Shown: piece after piece, positions 1 to 12,929 of the stretch
Layout of the letters: each line of letters opens with the position of its first letter
Position numbering within the stretch: the stretch's first letter is position 1
Source of the DNA: Sipunculus nudus
Lineage: Eukaryota > Annelida > Sipuncula > Golfingiida > Sipunculidae
Assembly: GCA_026874595.1 (NCBI GenBank)
Contig: CM049310.1
Location: 84,421,056 to 84,485,055, forward strand
Length of the DNA stretch: 64,000 nucleotides
Direction of reading: 5' to 3'
Made by a program: the position numbers and the translations under genes
Notes under the pieces: model-generated
The model's database searches: none
What the model saw: only the letters and a program-made list of their open reading frames with translations
Told to the model about the DNA's origin: nothing

Positions 1-147
1 TGGTCCACTATCATATTATTAGCAGCAGTGAGAGTTATTATGTTTAAAGGGGACTATTCACATATCTGATGTCTATTAACTAAAGATAATCCCATGAAAA
101 GCTGAGCTTTCAGAGCTGCCTCTGATGCTTACTTGTTGGTTTGACTT

Positions 148-400
148 AAAGGGGCCTATTCCCATATATGGCATCTATTAACTACAGAGAATCCCTTGAG
201 CCTGTCATAAGAATAGGCCATGTTTATAACCATGTGTTTATAACCTGTGGGGGGCAACACCAAAATAATATCAACACATTCAACAAGGACATCTGGCGGC
301 AAGTCAGACACTTCAGAGGTTTGCTTGGGGCATTTTGCAAATAGTGACCTTTAAACCTACGCACATAAGCAACTAACTACCCTTGAGTTACATTGGTTCT
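148..400 (+). repeat. Dispersed TTAAAGGGGCC repeat, copy 1
   Basis: Begins ttaaaggggcctattccca, then catctattaactacagagaatccc, and later acaaggacatctggcggcaagtc. A truncated further start lies at 46-110 (tttaaaggggactattc). Confidence 0.75.
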
Positions 401-1129
401 ATCTGATTTCAAAAACTGGAATTTAAGGCACAGGTGCTGCCTGATCAAACCTAGCCTACACCCTATGTATAGTTATAGCTTACTGCATCACATAAAATTG
501 CATATAGGTATACTATATCTTTTCTTTAAACATACATATACCCTAGAAACCAAGTACGAACAAATGGGTGAAGGGGGGGACCAAGAACGGGATGGATTTG
601 TGTGGAGCCGCCACATGCACGCATCATATTCACCTCCATGTTAACCACATTCAGCGCTGTCAAACAGGACAAGTCAATTGCAGTATTTGGGCACAACAAA
701 ATTAATTATAATGAAGTGTGATGCAAGCCTGGCACAAGCCCTGCATTACCCCATGTGCCATGATTATGATTAATTCTTAGACAATCCATTGGGCTGCATG
801 GACAGCTTCAACAGTTACAAATCTAGCATGTCACATTAATCTCCACCAGCGCTGGGACAGTCTGCATCAGCAGTCAGCCAGAAGGAAATGGCTGGCTTCG
901 GAGCTGCTCCCGTTTATCTGGTCCTAGCCCTAGTTAAACTTGGATGTTGATGTCAAGTCGGCTATTGACATCTGTATAACACTCTGCTGTCAACACTTTT
1001 GTCGTTGATTGAAAGTTTAAGTGTCCCTTTTTTATCACATGGACAAACATGGCACTTTTGCTCTTATTTTGTTTTCACCAGGACAATTTTTCCATTGTTC
1101 AAATAAGACGCACATATAGGTCTTACTGA

Positions 1130-1445
1130 CAAATCATGTTTTGTCTTATTTCAATACTAACTAATCATGAATAATTTTGCCCTTTTTTATGATAAGGATG
1201 TCTAGCGGACTGATCACTAATAGTTTTGTCTTGTTTCATCATCGCAAAAATGTCTGACCAATCACTGATAGTTTAGCCCAATGAGACAGACATGAATGTC
1301 GTACTGACAAATGTTTTGCACTATTCTGTTACTGATCAATAATGCACAGTTTTGTTCTTTATTTGTAATCATCTAGTCAAGGATAGTTTTGCCCTGTTCT
1401 GATGTCTGACCGGTCACTACATGAACTGACAAAAATTTTGTTGGA
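1130..1445 (+). repeat. Degenerate tandem region
   Basis: Recurring 'gatcactaatagttttg', 'aatgtctgacc' and 'actgacaaat.ttttg' at irregular 50-75-bp spacing. Old and eroded. Confidence 0.4.
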
Positions 1446-2379
1446 TGACAGGTCGGATAGGTGCCGCAACCAAATAAAAGGAATCGGTCCCTCATAATAT
1501 CATATGTTCGATTCTATCCACTACTGCAACTGTACCAAGGCTGCAAATAAAACCGTGTAAAAGAATTGTAGCTTAAGCTTCCTCTTCCTGTGGGGGTAGG
1601 CTTAACAAATACTTAACAGACAAAAGGAAACTGCAAAATAAGAAGTCACAAATTGCTCATCTGTGGACCTGATCGGGAATGAATTCAAGATGTCATGAAT
1701 CTGACAATATAATCATATTCCTGACAGAAGAACTCCTCAGGAAAATCATGCTTCATGTTAATTAATGAAAGCAAACCTGGCATGATTTAAATTATCCTAA
1801 TAATAGACATTTTGTAAAAAGAATACACAAGGCCTTTCACTGTTTGAGGTAACAGCTACTGTGAAGTGATTTCAAATGGAATGCACATCTTTGACTCTTA
1901 TTGTGTAATCAGAATGCCCTACCAGTTAACTGTTGATACCTGAGTGATAAAACAGGCCATTTATAAAGTACCTTTGTTTGTGCCATAGAAAACTATTACC
2001 TATAAGATTCAAAAGATCAGTTAGCACAGTGCATGTTCTGCTTATTCAAATTACACATGATATTAACTGTAGCAAAATATAAAATGTGGAACTAATTAAT
2101 TAGTAGGTAAGCATTTGACTTAATCATTAATTTAAATATATTTGCTGTAAACACCCCCACTCTAACCCCACGTTGGTGGTATGTGGGGTAATTGTTGCAT
2201 TCTCTGCATGCAAAACTTCTTGATTAAAATCCCCTGCAAAGTTAAATTAAGGTATAATGGTACATCTTGATTGAAATTCTTCATACTAATTAATTAAGTA
2301 GTATATCTTTATTACAATACCCCACACCACAAAACCAACTAGATATACGTCTCCTGTCCCTATGAGACTCCCATCTAAA

Positions 2380-2795
2380 ATTTGTGGAAAAAATTGAATC
2401 CTTCAAAAGTTTGGGTTCACAAAAATCTGATTTCTGAAGATTCGACCTTGAAGATCCAGGTCAAGGTCACCAGTTTTGAAACTTGATCAATACTTTGGCA
2501 GAAACAATTCACATATAAAATTGCAAACAGAAATTCTGGGTGGTTCAAAAGTTATAGCATTCACAAAATATTTCTATTTTGGCTGAAATAACCTTGAAAA
2601 AAAAGGTCATGGTTACCATCTTCCATTTTGTTCAAGAACTTGGTTGAAACAATTTTTGAGGAAAGAATATGCAGGGCTTAAAAAATAGCACATTCACAAG
2701 AAATTGTAGAAACAATGAGCAATAATTCTGCTGATTTGACCTTGAAGATCCAACAACTTGGTAGAAACAATTTGTGTATCAAATTTGAGGAAACA
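2380..2795 (+). repeat. Tandem repeat, ~147-bp unit with gaccttgaagatcc
   Basis: Phrases gaccttgaagatccaggtcaaggtcacc (2443), accttgaaaaaaaaggtcatggttacc (about 2591) and gaccttgaagatccaacaacttgg (about 2738) recur, with agaaacaatt and cacaagaaat between. It abuts the 2793-3156 element. Confidence 0.7.
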
Positions 2796-3156
2796 AGCAA
2801 ATTTGTGGAATTTATGTCCTCCGCTTCCGCCTCTTGTTATTTAAGCTTCCTGTGATATTCTTGCTTCTCAATATTTTTTAGTTTTCATTGTCTCCTGATG
2901 ATGTCTCCACATGTCATAATTTAAGTTGTAAATTAGGGAAAAAAAAGGGAAAATTTTTGTTTGTTTTGGAGCTGGTAATAATAAATTTTCAGTCAGACAC
3001 TCCCAAACCAAACCCAACCAAGGTATGCATGAGAGCAATCACTGGCCCAAATTTGAATAAAATTGGATAATATTTTAGAAAGTTATCACATGATATGAAA
3101 ACCTGACAGACAGACAGATAGACAAACCCTAATCAATGGGAAGCAGGGGACAAAAA
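2793..3156 (+). mobile_element. Short TIR element, copy 1 (TTTRTGTCC..TCCGCTTCC ends)
   Basis: Shared with 50742-50978: the start acaagcaaatttgtggaa followed by tttatgtc.tccgcttcc, the centre aaccaaggtatgcatgagag, a GACAGACAGA-rich tail, and an end gggacaaaaa that is the inverse of the start. Confidence 0.75.
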
Positions 3157-3538
3157 TAAGTGCAACTTCAAAAGGCATGGGGTTCACAAAAAAATATTTC
3201 TACCTTGGCTTATTTGACCGGAACACAGTATGTGGAATGCAGTGTTGATATGCCTGGGGTATTATCAGGAGGGTGTATAAACACTTGGTATTGGACCACT
3301 GATACTGTTGAAAACCTGCTGGATCATCCATTATGCATAAGCTATACATGTGGATGGGAGATCCTGTGGTCACTTTATACAGTGCAGGGTAGGCAATTGA
3401 GAATTCCAATTTTCCATGTGCCTCTTACCACATACAACAGGGCAAATAGATGAAGATAGAATAATTGGTGCCTAAAAAATATTCCCATATTGCTTACCAC
3501 ACACAAAATAAACGTAGCTTATAGAATAAAGCACGAAC

Positions 3539-3719
3539 CTGGTCCAACACTGATTGTGATGATATTTGCCTGCGTGGCCTGTGTGAACGAGGTGAGGGCC
3601 CCATACGTCCTGCGAACCCAGTTGACGAGCAGTTTGGTCTCTTCTGGTATGGCTCCCAGTTTCTTGACCTTGACATTGAGCCGTCCAGCTTGCTTGGAGC
3701 AGCGGCTTCCCTTGCTCAT
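3539..3719 (-). CDS. TGFBR3: Betaglycan-like (TGF-beta receptor type III) orphan-domain exon, internal
   Basis: This 181-nt internal exon encodes 60 codons plus one base. It starts after the acceptor ...ttgttatag (phase 0) and ends at donor CAG|GTTCGT (phase 1). The translation contains NWVRRTYGALTSFT, which lines up without gaps with human betaglycan NWARKEYGAVTSFT as I recall it; the following ANI and S/KVG residues also match. In betaglycan this stretch closes the first orphan subdomain (OD1), which binds TGF-beta family ligands outside the cell. The exon follows 46231-46328 directly in frame across a 42.5-kb intron: ...HLVY joins MSKGS, matching human ...LFLV-SEGS. The leading ATG is therefore an internal Met, not a start codon. 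Codon third positions are richer in G/C than the flanks. The next exon must lie left of the window; none was found in 1-3538. Endoglin is the alternative family member, but the betaglycan motif fits better. Confidence 0.85.
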
Positions 3720-4359
3720 CTATAACAATATAAGAACAATAGTCACATTATGGATAGACATAACCAGATAGGAACAAAACTGTATCACTAAAACATTTAA
3801 AATGCATGAATAACATTGAAACATGCATACTGTCTCAAAGGCAACACATTCACACTTGATTTGCATTTTATCCAGATTCACACTTAGATTTCATGGAGAA
3901 TTTCTCTTCCATAAAGTTCACCCTTACACAAGATTAAATAGTTTTTATATCATCATGACAGCATACAAACAATCCAACAAACAGGCACAGGTGAAATCAT
4001 AATCCCTTGGTAACAAATACTCCATTGTGTATGCAAAAGCTTATGAGACCCACTGGTCAAGAAGCTCAGTCGTGGGGCACTTATATAGACTTTGACCTGA
4101 ATAAACATACAAAAAGTCACAATGATTTACACAGCTAAGATTGTTAACAGACATCCTTAATTTTATATTCCCAAAGTGATCCAAATTTTCTTAATCTACT
4201 CAATTATCAATTACTGCTGAACCACCTCATTCAGAGTACTATTCCGTATCCTCTAAGAGGAACAATTTTATCACTTCTAAAATATAAACTGATTTATTTT
4301 ACATGGATTGTACAAATAGTTTTAACTGATTGCAGCACTCTCCATTGCTCAGATTTTGG

Positions 4360-4505
4360 CATTCAGTGGAGTGTATAGGTGGAGGAAACTGAAGAACCCG
4401 GAAAAAACCACCAGTCTTGGACGGACTACTACAACCCACTCTAATAGCCACGCCGTGGATTGAACTGGGGTCGCCAGCGGATAGAGGGGAGCTTTTTACC
4501 CCATT
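4360..4505 (-). mobile_element. SINE-like repeat, copy 1
   Basis: On the minus strand it carries a B-box-like CCCAGTTCAATCC and a body ggttttttccgggttcttca...tcctccacc, reminiscent of the conserved central domain of V-SINE-type elements. The same body recurs at 61150-61300. Assignment to a SINE class is inference. Confidence 0.5.
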
Positions 4506-7500
4506 ACTGTTCAGGCCAGTTCTGTTCAGAATTTTTACATAAATGTATTTTACCCTGTGGTTCCAATTAAAAAGTTCACTATGACCTAGTTTCAGGTTTC
4601 CTACTTGGAGATCTCTTTAAAACTTGTCTGAGCATGGTAATATAATTTTTTTTTACCCCAACATTTATATTATTTTTACGGCAAATATCAATCCTGAGTC
4701 TAGCATGAATGGACGTAAGGACTATTAATGAATTCAGGTCTTCTGCCATTTGAAAAAATAAATGCTGCTGTTTGTGCTTTGAACCTTAATCAAGTCTTGT
4801 GAACTGTAAATATTCAGTTTTATCAAAATTTCTTGCCAATTCCAATCTTACCTTGGAAATTTAATTCTTCACTTTTAGATTCCCAACAGATAAGATCTTT
4901 AGTTGAAAAGCAATTAAATTGACCAAGAGGCAAAAATCATAAGTCCAGAACAAATTGATGTAGTCATGTAAAATGAAACCTAAAAACTATTTTTATCGAT
5001 GAAACAGAAGAGGATGTAATCAAATATAACAAAAGTGGACCTGGCCTACTTGGTGTCATAAAAGTTCACTGACAGAATGTGTCCCACTCCCAGCACAAGT
5101 ACAGGTAGTTCAAATGGAGCGGGAGTTTTATACCCTTTGTATACTTTATTCTTCTAAGAACTGCCCGTCTTGTCTATTTTACAACAGATTTAAATTTATG
5201 AGTTGAGTATTTCCTTGAAATCTTTCATTAATTGATAATCTTGCAAAAAATATGGAAAAAGACATTATAAAAAGTAGGCCAGTGAATTGTAAGATGACTC
5301 TGAAGTGATCCAAGTAACAGATTCTTCACTTTCAATTAGATTCTTGATTAATTCATTACTTAAGTGGTAAATTCCAGATTTTCTTTAGGAAGGATGGGGG
5401 CAGGGGTTATGAGGCTATCAGCATCCTACTCTGGATCATGGCAGGCACACACTTAGGCAATTAAATTTTGACTTCAAAAAAATGTATTTTTACAACTGAA
5501 ACAACACCAGAAAAGATACAGGTTGTAACTAATGCAAGTTGAAGAGTCGTCTAACTATAAACCGGGATTATTTTATCTCTGATGTACTTGTCTCATTCCC
5601 AGATGACATGGTGTGTAATTCCATGCACTGTACTAATTTAAAAAAGCTCCAGCGCTGCCAGTCACGTATAAATACAACAGGTGGTCAGGCAGCCCTGCCA
5701 GGCGCAGATTAGAACTTAATCAGCGTCAATGTCGTTATTTGAGAATCACCAAATGTGCAAGTGAAACGCAGTCAGGACTTTTAATATTATGTATGACGGG
5801 CCTGATATGTTGATTTTTTGTCATCGGCAGCCATAATGATCTGTGTTCAATGTTGGTCACGTTCGTACCCTGATGAGTTTTGTCCACTGATGACGACAAA
5901 TTGCCTGCCGCTGAATCAAAGTAGATTAAATGCAAGTACTCCACCCCTCAAAACTGAACACATGTCTAATAAAGCTGCCTGACCAAAATCATTCCATATA
6001 TCTTGTAACACAGCCAGACCACTGGTACTCAAGTAAGAAGCTCTTAAGAGACTTATAAAACATCAAGGAAAAAATTGTGCAATTAAACAGCAAACAAAAT
6101 TGAAAGTTTTGTCTTTCTAACCTTAATCTCAGATTTCAAAGAATTTAACAAATCTATTATCTATCACTAATAATCCTACAGATCATAAATTTTGCTGACA
6201 AAATGAGCCAACTGTATGAAAGGCATCAATCAATGAAAAATAAATGGAATAAATATAAGTGCATGTTCAAATTACTGATCGTCACAACCAAACTGACATG
6301 TAATTTCTGGCAGCCAGATAGTGAATTCAGATATAATCCTTTTGTAACCTATTCAAAAATCCTTACTAATAAGCATAACTTACTTTAACCTTTAAAATGA
6401 AACTTGCAATATCTTAATAATCATGCAATTCTGTTTGCTGAAGGTGAGGTTAAGTTTCTCGCTACTTTGAATATAGCTTTTCAATGATTGTTCATGAGAA
6501 GTTGATTATCTGTAATGTAAACCTTAAGCTAAAACAACTGTAAAATTATTCTTTGTTTCGATAACATTAGAATATTGTAAAGTTCTCAACACAACACTTT
6601 TATTATATTAGGAACATGTCAGGTGCAATATATAATTTATATATTACAAAATAGGTAAGAAAGAATATCAGCTCATTTTCTTTTTTAAGAATCATACCTG
6701 TTCAACAACTATCAACAATTTATTTTCAATTATAATTTTCATCAGAAAGTGCAGAAAGAATATTTTCTTAATAGTGAGTGCAGGATGTCAGCATATGTTC
6801 ACAATGGTTCACTAGGTTTTACATCTAGCTATGAATAATTATATCTGCAAGTGTACATCATCAGTAAATATGAAAATGATAATCGCTGATGGTGATGATC
6901 TACTCTTAACATTATTCGCATGGTCTGATTTCTCCTTATACAATACATTTAACAATTAAGGTATCTATCAACCTCTCATCTCTGTGACTGTTACCAGTAT
7001 CAAATAACATAACAATATACATAAGACAGAATGTACATACATAGCATGTTTTCGGATCTTTTCATCAGTACTGTGTTATCAGATTCACAGGCAATATACA
7101 AGTGCTGACAAGCAAGATATCAGCACCATGACACAGATGACGTGTCATCTGCTGGTAATTCCGCCAGAGACCCTAGGGACACTTTAAAACTGGGCCCTGT
7201 CATGAACAAAGCTTATTTCCCCTGGGTACAAGCTGGCTTTTGTTACAGAGCTATCACCAGCAAGAGACCCTGATATTTTTCACAACAAACCTGCAACATC
7301 ACTATTTGCCCTGCCTTTGTGATAAAAAGTCTGACTGAAGTCAAGGCACCCCCTCTCAATCCCTACCAAACACCTACAATTTTAAAGAATACCTGCTCGT
7401 TAAAATATTTATCTGCTGAGTCAGCAAAATCCAATTTCAACGCCCATCCAGGGCTTAAGAGAACAAACAGAGAAACACTGTACTAATGGTGTTGTTAATC

Positions 7501-7825
7501 TGTCCTGTTGACTGTCTGGTGACTTTGACCTCTGACCTATGACCTGTAAGCCTGGTCTGACCTGAACTTCATTTGAAGTTATAATGGTTGGGTTTAAACA
7601 TTACTACCTCAGTAATCAAAACAATGAGTCATTGCAAACATAAGATACATGATGATGAATAATATACAGGAACAAGAATTTTCATCATGAACAGAGCAGA
7701 ATCATAAATTCCATTGGAGGCGACCAGTAATTAAGCATTTCAGAACAAACAGCACACCTTTACAAAGGACACAGTAAATTAGTAAAAAAAGCACCACAGA
7801 ACCGCATTATATTCCTCGCCCACTG

Positions 7826-8260
7826 TCATTCTTGTGACCTTTGACCTTGTTATACATATGTGCACATTTTGTTGAAAATTTAAATAAGCTGAGGAGTTTA
7901 TTTGTTAAACAATCATGGTCAGTTTCATCAAAATCCATCAAATTCCTGGTCAGTTACCATGTCTGACACCACAAAGAGGTCTGTTGACATTTGACCTCAT
8001 TAAATATGCACCGTTTTTTCTGAGTATCAAACTCATGCCAGACACGTGATTGGCTAATATCAGACATGTGATTGGGTAATATCAGGCACGTGATTGGCAA
8101 ATATCAGACACGTGATTGACTAATATCAGACACATGATAGGCTACTATCACACATGTGATTAGCCAATATTAGACACCTGATGGTCCAATATCAACATTT
8201 AGTTTTTATGAAATCCACAAAATTCCTAGTAAGTTATTGTGGAGACAACAAAGCTGAACA
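7826..8260 (+). repeat. DR1-type dispersed repeat, two monomers, with minisatellite inside
   Basis: The first monomer starts at 7836 with tgacctttgacc. The second starts near 7987 with tttgacctcattaaatatg and is interrupted by the 22-bp array, after which its end resumes (aaatccacaaaattcctagtaagttattgtgg). Confidence 0.8.
8039..8195 (+). repeat. 22-bp minisatellite, 7 copies (CACGTG + ATTGG)
   Basis: Unit cagacacgtgattggctaatat, exact 22-bp spacing with starts at 8041, 8063, 8085, 8107, 8129, 8151 and 8173. Copies 1, 3 and 4 keep a perfect E-box CACGTG. Copies 1-3 carry ATTGG (inverted CCAAT) immediately after. Later copies are diverged. Confidence 0.95.
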
Positions 8261-9369
8261 GATAGCCACACAGATAGGTGGGCACCATAATTATTATGAT
8301 CTATAATTTGTAAGACAAACATGGAAAAAACCAGACGTAAACCTAACATTTTAAAATATATATACTATGCTGATATTCATACTCTATCAGGGACAAAGAC
8401 CATCAAACTGTAAAAGTCAAATAAAATAATGTCACATTCTTCAGTAGGAACTAATTTTATTCATCAATGGATTGTCCCATTGTTTCTGTACAAGGGAATG
8501 AATGTGATATTTATTTGCTTTAACACATCAGGTATGAGAGTTAACCTGAGAAAAATAATGATATAACACAATGACACATGTATAACATCATGCATCAATC
8601 TGCTAGCTATAGGAATATATACCATAAAGTTCATCATGGTGTCCTGTCCTTGTTTAAGGACAAACCCAGGATTCTTCCAAGAACTCTTGATTATGCAGAG
8701 TTTGGTCCCACATTGAACCATGAGATGTTCAAGTTCACAAGGGCTGCATCTACTAGTCATAAGAGATAAAAAACTCACAAAAAAAGTTATAATATAATCT
8801 GCTGGTACAGGGATAGGGTATCTGGACGTTCCCATCCCCTTGACATTTCACACTTCGCATTTTGACAGGTGTGGTAAAAATATCGGTTCAAGATGCAGCA
8901 GTAACTGGTGCGGAGGTGTGCAACTGTCCAGGAAGGAGGTGTGACCTTTGTGGCTCCTCTGCCCCGAGAACGCATCAAAGTACTCTGGTTCACATTCACT
9001 TGATGTAAACAGCCGCAGTACTCCATCTCATCAAAACAACCACTACACCTCCACACACACACACTAGATGGCGCTGTCGGTTACTCTCATCAAAGGAACT
9101 CCAGTAATATGATACCACATATACAGTTTTTTCTGTGTAGTCTGACCACAACCATATCAGTCTTGAGACAAATATCATCAATATTCATCTATATGCAAAC
9201 TTAGCTCAACGGTAACAAGATTATTTTGGTACTGGGTTTAGTATACCAATAATCAATATGATATAGACAGATTAAGTAGCTTTGATCTGAACTGTAGATA
9301 CACTGACTTTCATAACAAAAACAGCTAGCTATCATTAATTTTCAAGCAGGCAGTAAAATTGACAGACAT

Positions 9370-9560
9370 AAGCAAGCTGTCATTGCAAGCTACCTGAGAA
9401 CAGGTTATTAAGCAAACTGTCTTCAGGGGCTACTTGAGAAGGTAAAACTGTCATCACAACTGTCAAGCTACCTAGTAACACCTTATCTAGTAAAATGTCA
9501 TCACAGACTACCTTGGTACACCAAAGTTATGTCATAACAGGCTGCCTGAATATACCTGAG
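9370..9560 (+). repeat. Degenerate tandem region
   Basis: Repeated 'aaactgtcatcacaagctacctgag' variants starting near 9373, 9414, 9446, 9493 and 9527. Confidence 0.45.
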
Positions 9561-11392
9561 TACAGCTTTCTGAGATATCATTCATCTATTAATTAAGATA
9601 CTTTAGTCTACACAACCGTACAACTTACTGGGCAAATAATCTAGAATTTATAACCTGTAGTAAAGGCATTAAAGTTAATCTCAGGGGTTTTATCAATATT
9701 TCAGCACTGGCAGGGTACAAAACCATGGATGTCCTACTCAGAAGTCTAATGCCTAAACCATCAGTCTATGTCCCACCCTACCCCAGTACCCTTGCTGAGA
9801 AAACAACCAACAAAAGCTACAAAAGTACGAATTAATGAGTGAACTTCCACTACAGACCAGCCAGCCACATCAGAAAGCCTGGCCTTGGTGATTTGCATAA
9901 AACCGCATTTCCATGGCAATAACACAGGACATTAACCACCATTCAGCCTCCTGATAATTTTTATCTGAACCGGGAAATGCTTTAAAAATGCAGACACTAG
10001 GTCATCTCTGTAAATGAATAAATCATTTCAAATCCACCATGTTCATTTTGTATCTGTAACGGGATGTTCATGATCCCAACTAAACGCCGCTTGTATTGTC
10101 CTTGTCGAGGATGAAATGCTGATGCAACCCAGACACGGACAAGACGAAGCAGGGATCCACAAAATTACTTGATTTCCTCCATCTCATTTTGATTATCAGA
10201 AATCCCACATTTACTGTTCATCATCCATAATATTATGTGCTACTTAATCATCATCTTCAATGATAAATAGAGATAAGCTATCCCAACTCTATATGTCTTG
10301 GTGTTCCTTGCTATATCTGTTCTATTATGCTGTGACCTATAATGTATCTATATTATAACTAAAAGTGGTGGCACTGAATCTCTGTCATGAAACTCCCTTT
10401 GCCAAACTTACGAATTGTTCCATTTTTGGTCTTTAACTGTCAAGAACCATGCAAAATTAAATGCGTTGTAAGGGGTGTCATTTCCAATATTTTTTGGAAA
10501 TCTAGAGGGATTTCACATTATTTCATGAAGGGGCTATCATAGCTAATACACTAGTGTATCCAGCTTGGCTTACTGAAAACCTGGCTGGGTGACAACTTGG
10601 CCCATGAAAAACTTTTCCCAGATGAAGTTCTGCAGACCTGTCCAAAGGCAAGAACCAGTAATATTCAAGTATTACTAAAAGGATAATGCTATAGATAAAA
10701 ATAAAGCCTACAGTTATTGATTCTCCAGAGAACACAACTGATCAAAAAGGATCACCAAGAAAAAAAAACACCTGACATGCACAGTGACAGCATACTTTGT
10801 ATTAGTCATAATCATGATTTCTGGGGTCAACAAGTGCATTCCCATCCCGGTTAACTACGATGTCCCAAGTAAAGAAATCAATGACCTAGCAGAGCCACAG
10901 GGGAACGGCAGTGTATCTTTTTTAAACCCCTGCCCTCCAAAGGGACCCCTGTCCCCTCAAGGGATTCCTGTAACGGAGGTCTCCCAGGTCAATCATCACT
11001 GATGCATTGTGGGTAATCTATCATGCGACCACTTCATTTACCTGCAGCCCACGTGGTGTAAACCATGATAATTATTAAACAAGACATATCTATCCTGTTT
11101 TGTTTTTTATTGCTTTTTTTCCCCAACTCTGCACACAATGACGGAAAATAATAAATACCAAGGGTGCGTATAATTCTAACTTTTGTGCACTGAGGCTATT
11201 ACAGTAAAAGAAATGCCAGACAGCAGTAGTCCATCTGCTTGATCAATGTGGGTCAGCGGACAGCTGGCAATATGTAAAGATGACATACAGATGAATGGAT
11301 AATAATAATGAACTGTCAGAATGACTATTATATCTTAACATTCATCATCTGGACCTATCATTTAAAGTGTATCAATACACCTGAGAGATTGA

Positions 11393-11409
11393 GGGGGGGG
11401 GGGGGGGGG
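11393..11409 (+). repeat. G17 homopolymer
   Basis: Uninterrupted run of 17 G, an unstable tract in this AT-rich setting. Confidence 0.9.
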
Positions 11410-11626
11410 ATTTCAGAATAAATGTTGTCCCATGCAGCCATACAGGAAAGATACTGTCAACCAAAAGCAACAGTGTGTAGGTAAACCATGGACTTCAAGG
11501 ACTGCTTTTCAGAGCCACCCAAGTCATCATGTGAGTCATTAAGTGACTGCCATAATCATATCATGACTGACATCATTTTCTATACAATTTATCATTTGTT
11601 TTACTCTCACTAAGGGAATAATTTAA

Positions 11627-12070
11627 AGGGACATAATCAGGAGCAATATTATGCCTGTTCTTTCATACTATCTGCAGTTCAGTTTTGCTTTATACAAAAG
11701 TTTTTCTACAAAACCATCCCAGCACACAGTCTCAGTACCTCGCATACGGCTGTTTAACACCTTGTTATGGCTCTGCATGTTTTAAACACAGTCCATGTGT
11801 GTCTGTTTACAATAACAACGCAGCTTGACCAGAGGTCCGATTGTGAGCCACAACATGTGATGTACGTTACAGCCAGCGGGAACATGTATTATATTTTTTT
11901 AGCCAAGTCAGTCAGGGCATCTCCTGATTGACACGTGTTATGGCTTCACAATGCACATGGCCCACGCGCTGTGTTTATGCTGACACATATGATCATGTAC
12001 AGATTTATCTGAAAGGTTAGAAGATATTTTTTGTGCTAATTCAACATGCTTTATTGTTGATTTGGCCCCT
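11627..12070 (+). mobile_element. TTAA-flanked MITE, copy 1
   Basis: 444 bp between TTAA sites: starts AGGGACATAATCAGGAGCAA and ends GTTGATTTGGCCCCT. It aligns along its length with the reverse complement of 60440-60929. TTAA flanks suggest a piggyBac- or Kolobok-type mobiliser, but no transposase is seen. Confidence 0.7.
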
Positions 12071-12345
12071 TTAAGAATATGAACAATAAAACTGTTAATA
12101 CTGAAAAACTCATTTTTTTATCAAACATTTGTAAAATCAAAGGTCAAGCTAAGTTGCATGAAAACACATTTGTATAAATTTAATTTTTTTACATTAAAAA
12201 AAAATTATTTTTTAGAATGTCTGCATGATTCACTTTCAAGAGGACTTGGATGAAACACTTTGTGTTAAAATTTGCGGGAGAAATGCACTTTACAAAAATA
12301 TTACATTCCCAAAAAATCCAACTGGGCTAAATAATGTAGTCCAAC

Positions 12346-12487
12346 TGATAATCTTAATATCCATGATAGGTATCTGTATAGCCATTACAGGAATCTGGAT
12401 ATCTATTAAAAGAATCTGGGTACGGGTATCCATTAAAGGAATCTGTATATCCATTAAAGGAATATACATGTCCATTAAAGGAACTGT
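12346..12487 (+). repeat. Imperfect 21-27-bp tandem repeat
   Basis: The unit ggaatctgtatatccattaaa is repeated five to six times with variation (tctggatatctattaaaa, tctgggtacgggtatccattaaa, tatacatgtccattaaa). Confidence 0.8.
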
Positions 12488-12929
12488 TTATTCATATGTA
12501 CCTCATACAAGCAATGATTACAAACAAGATAACTTCAAAATCCTGATGTTTATGTAATTCAAAGTGAAATTTAAAATAAAGAAATGACCAGTTGGCAACT
12601 AATATAAAACTCTGAGTGAATCTACATCCGACTGCCACAAGGTCAAAATGGTCACTGGTACCCCAGCATGACCAAAACCTCATCCGAACTCAACTCCCAG
12701 GCAGTTAGGCATGTTAGTGGTCCACAAGGAAATGTGTATCTCATTAACAGTAAACTGTTATGAAGTTGCCCTGGTCAAAAGTACACAAGCAGAAGCTAAC
12801 TAGACATTTCTTGGCACCGCAGGTGCCAGAGTATCCCCAGACATAGTAGGCCCCCCTCCTACAAGAACAGACCCCCATTTTTAGCAGCATATACTGACAC
12901 TTGGCATTTTTATTGTTTATTCCATCTAA

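Larger units (their letters stand above)
1..3538 (-). other. Left flank: inferred start of the next, larger intron
   Basis: This lies downstream, in gene orientation, of the donor at 3538-3537. No exon matching the next betaglycan segment was found, so the intron probably continues off the window. It contains two partial copies of a TTAAAGGGGCC repeat, a degenerate tandem region and a composite repeat (2380-3156). The remaining 400-1040 and 1450-2330 are plain AT-rich sequence. Confidence 0.5.

Noticed and set aside
8020-8200. CRISPR-like spacing of short repeats
   Set aside because: The 22-bp units are head-to-tail with no unique spacers, and the sequence is eukaryotic; it is a minisatellite.
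8464-8835. Minus-strand 123-codon frame
   Set aside because: No recognisable domain, AT-rich codon use, no splice signals tying it to the betaglycan-like gene.
10784-11002. Possible small secreted peptide (plus strand)
   Set aside because: The frame begins with GTG rather than ATG; from the first real Met there is no signal peptide, and no promoter or splice evidence.
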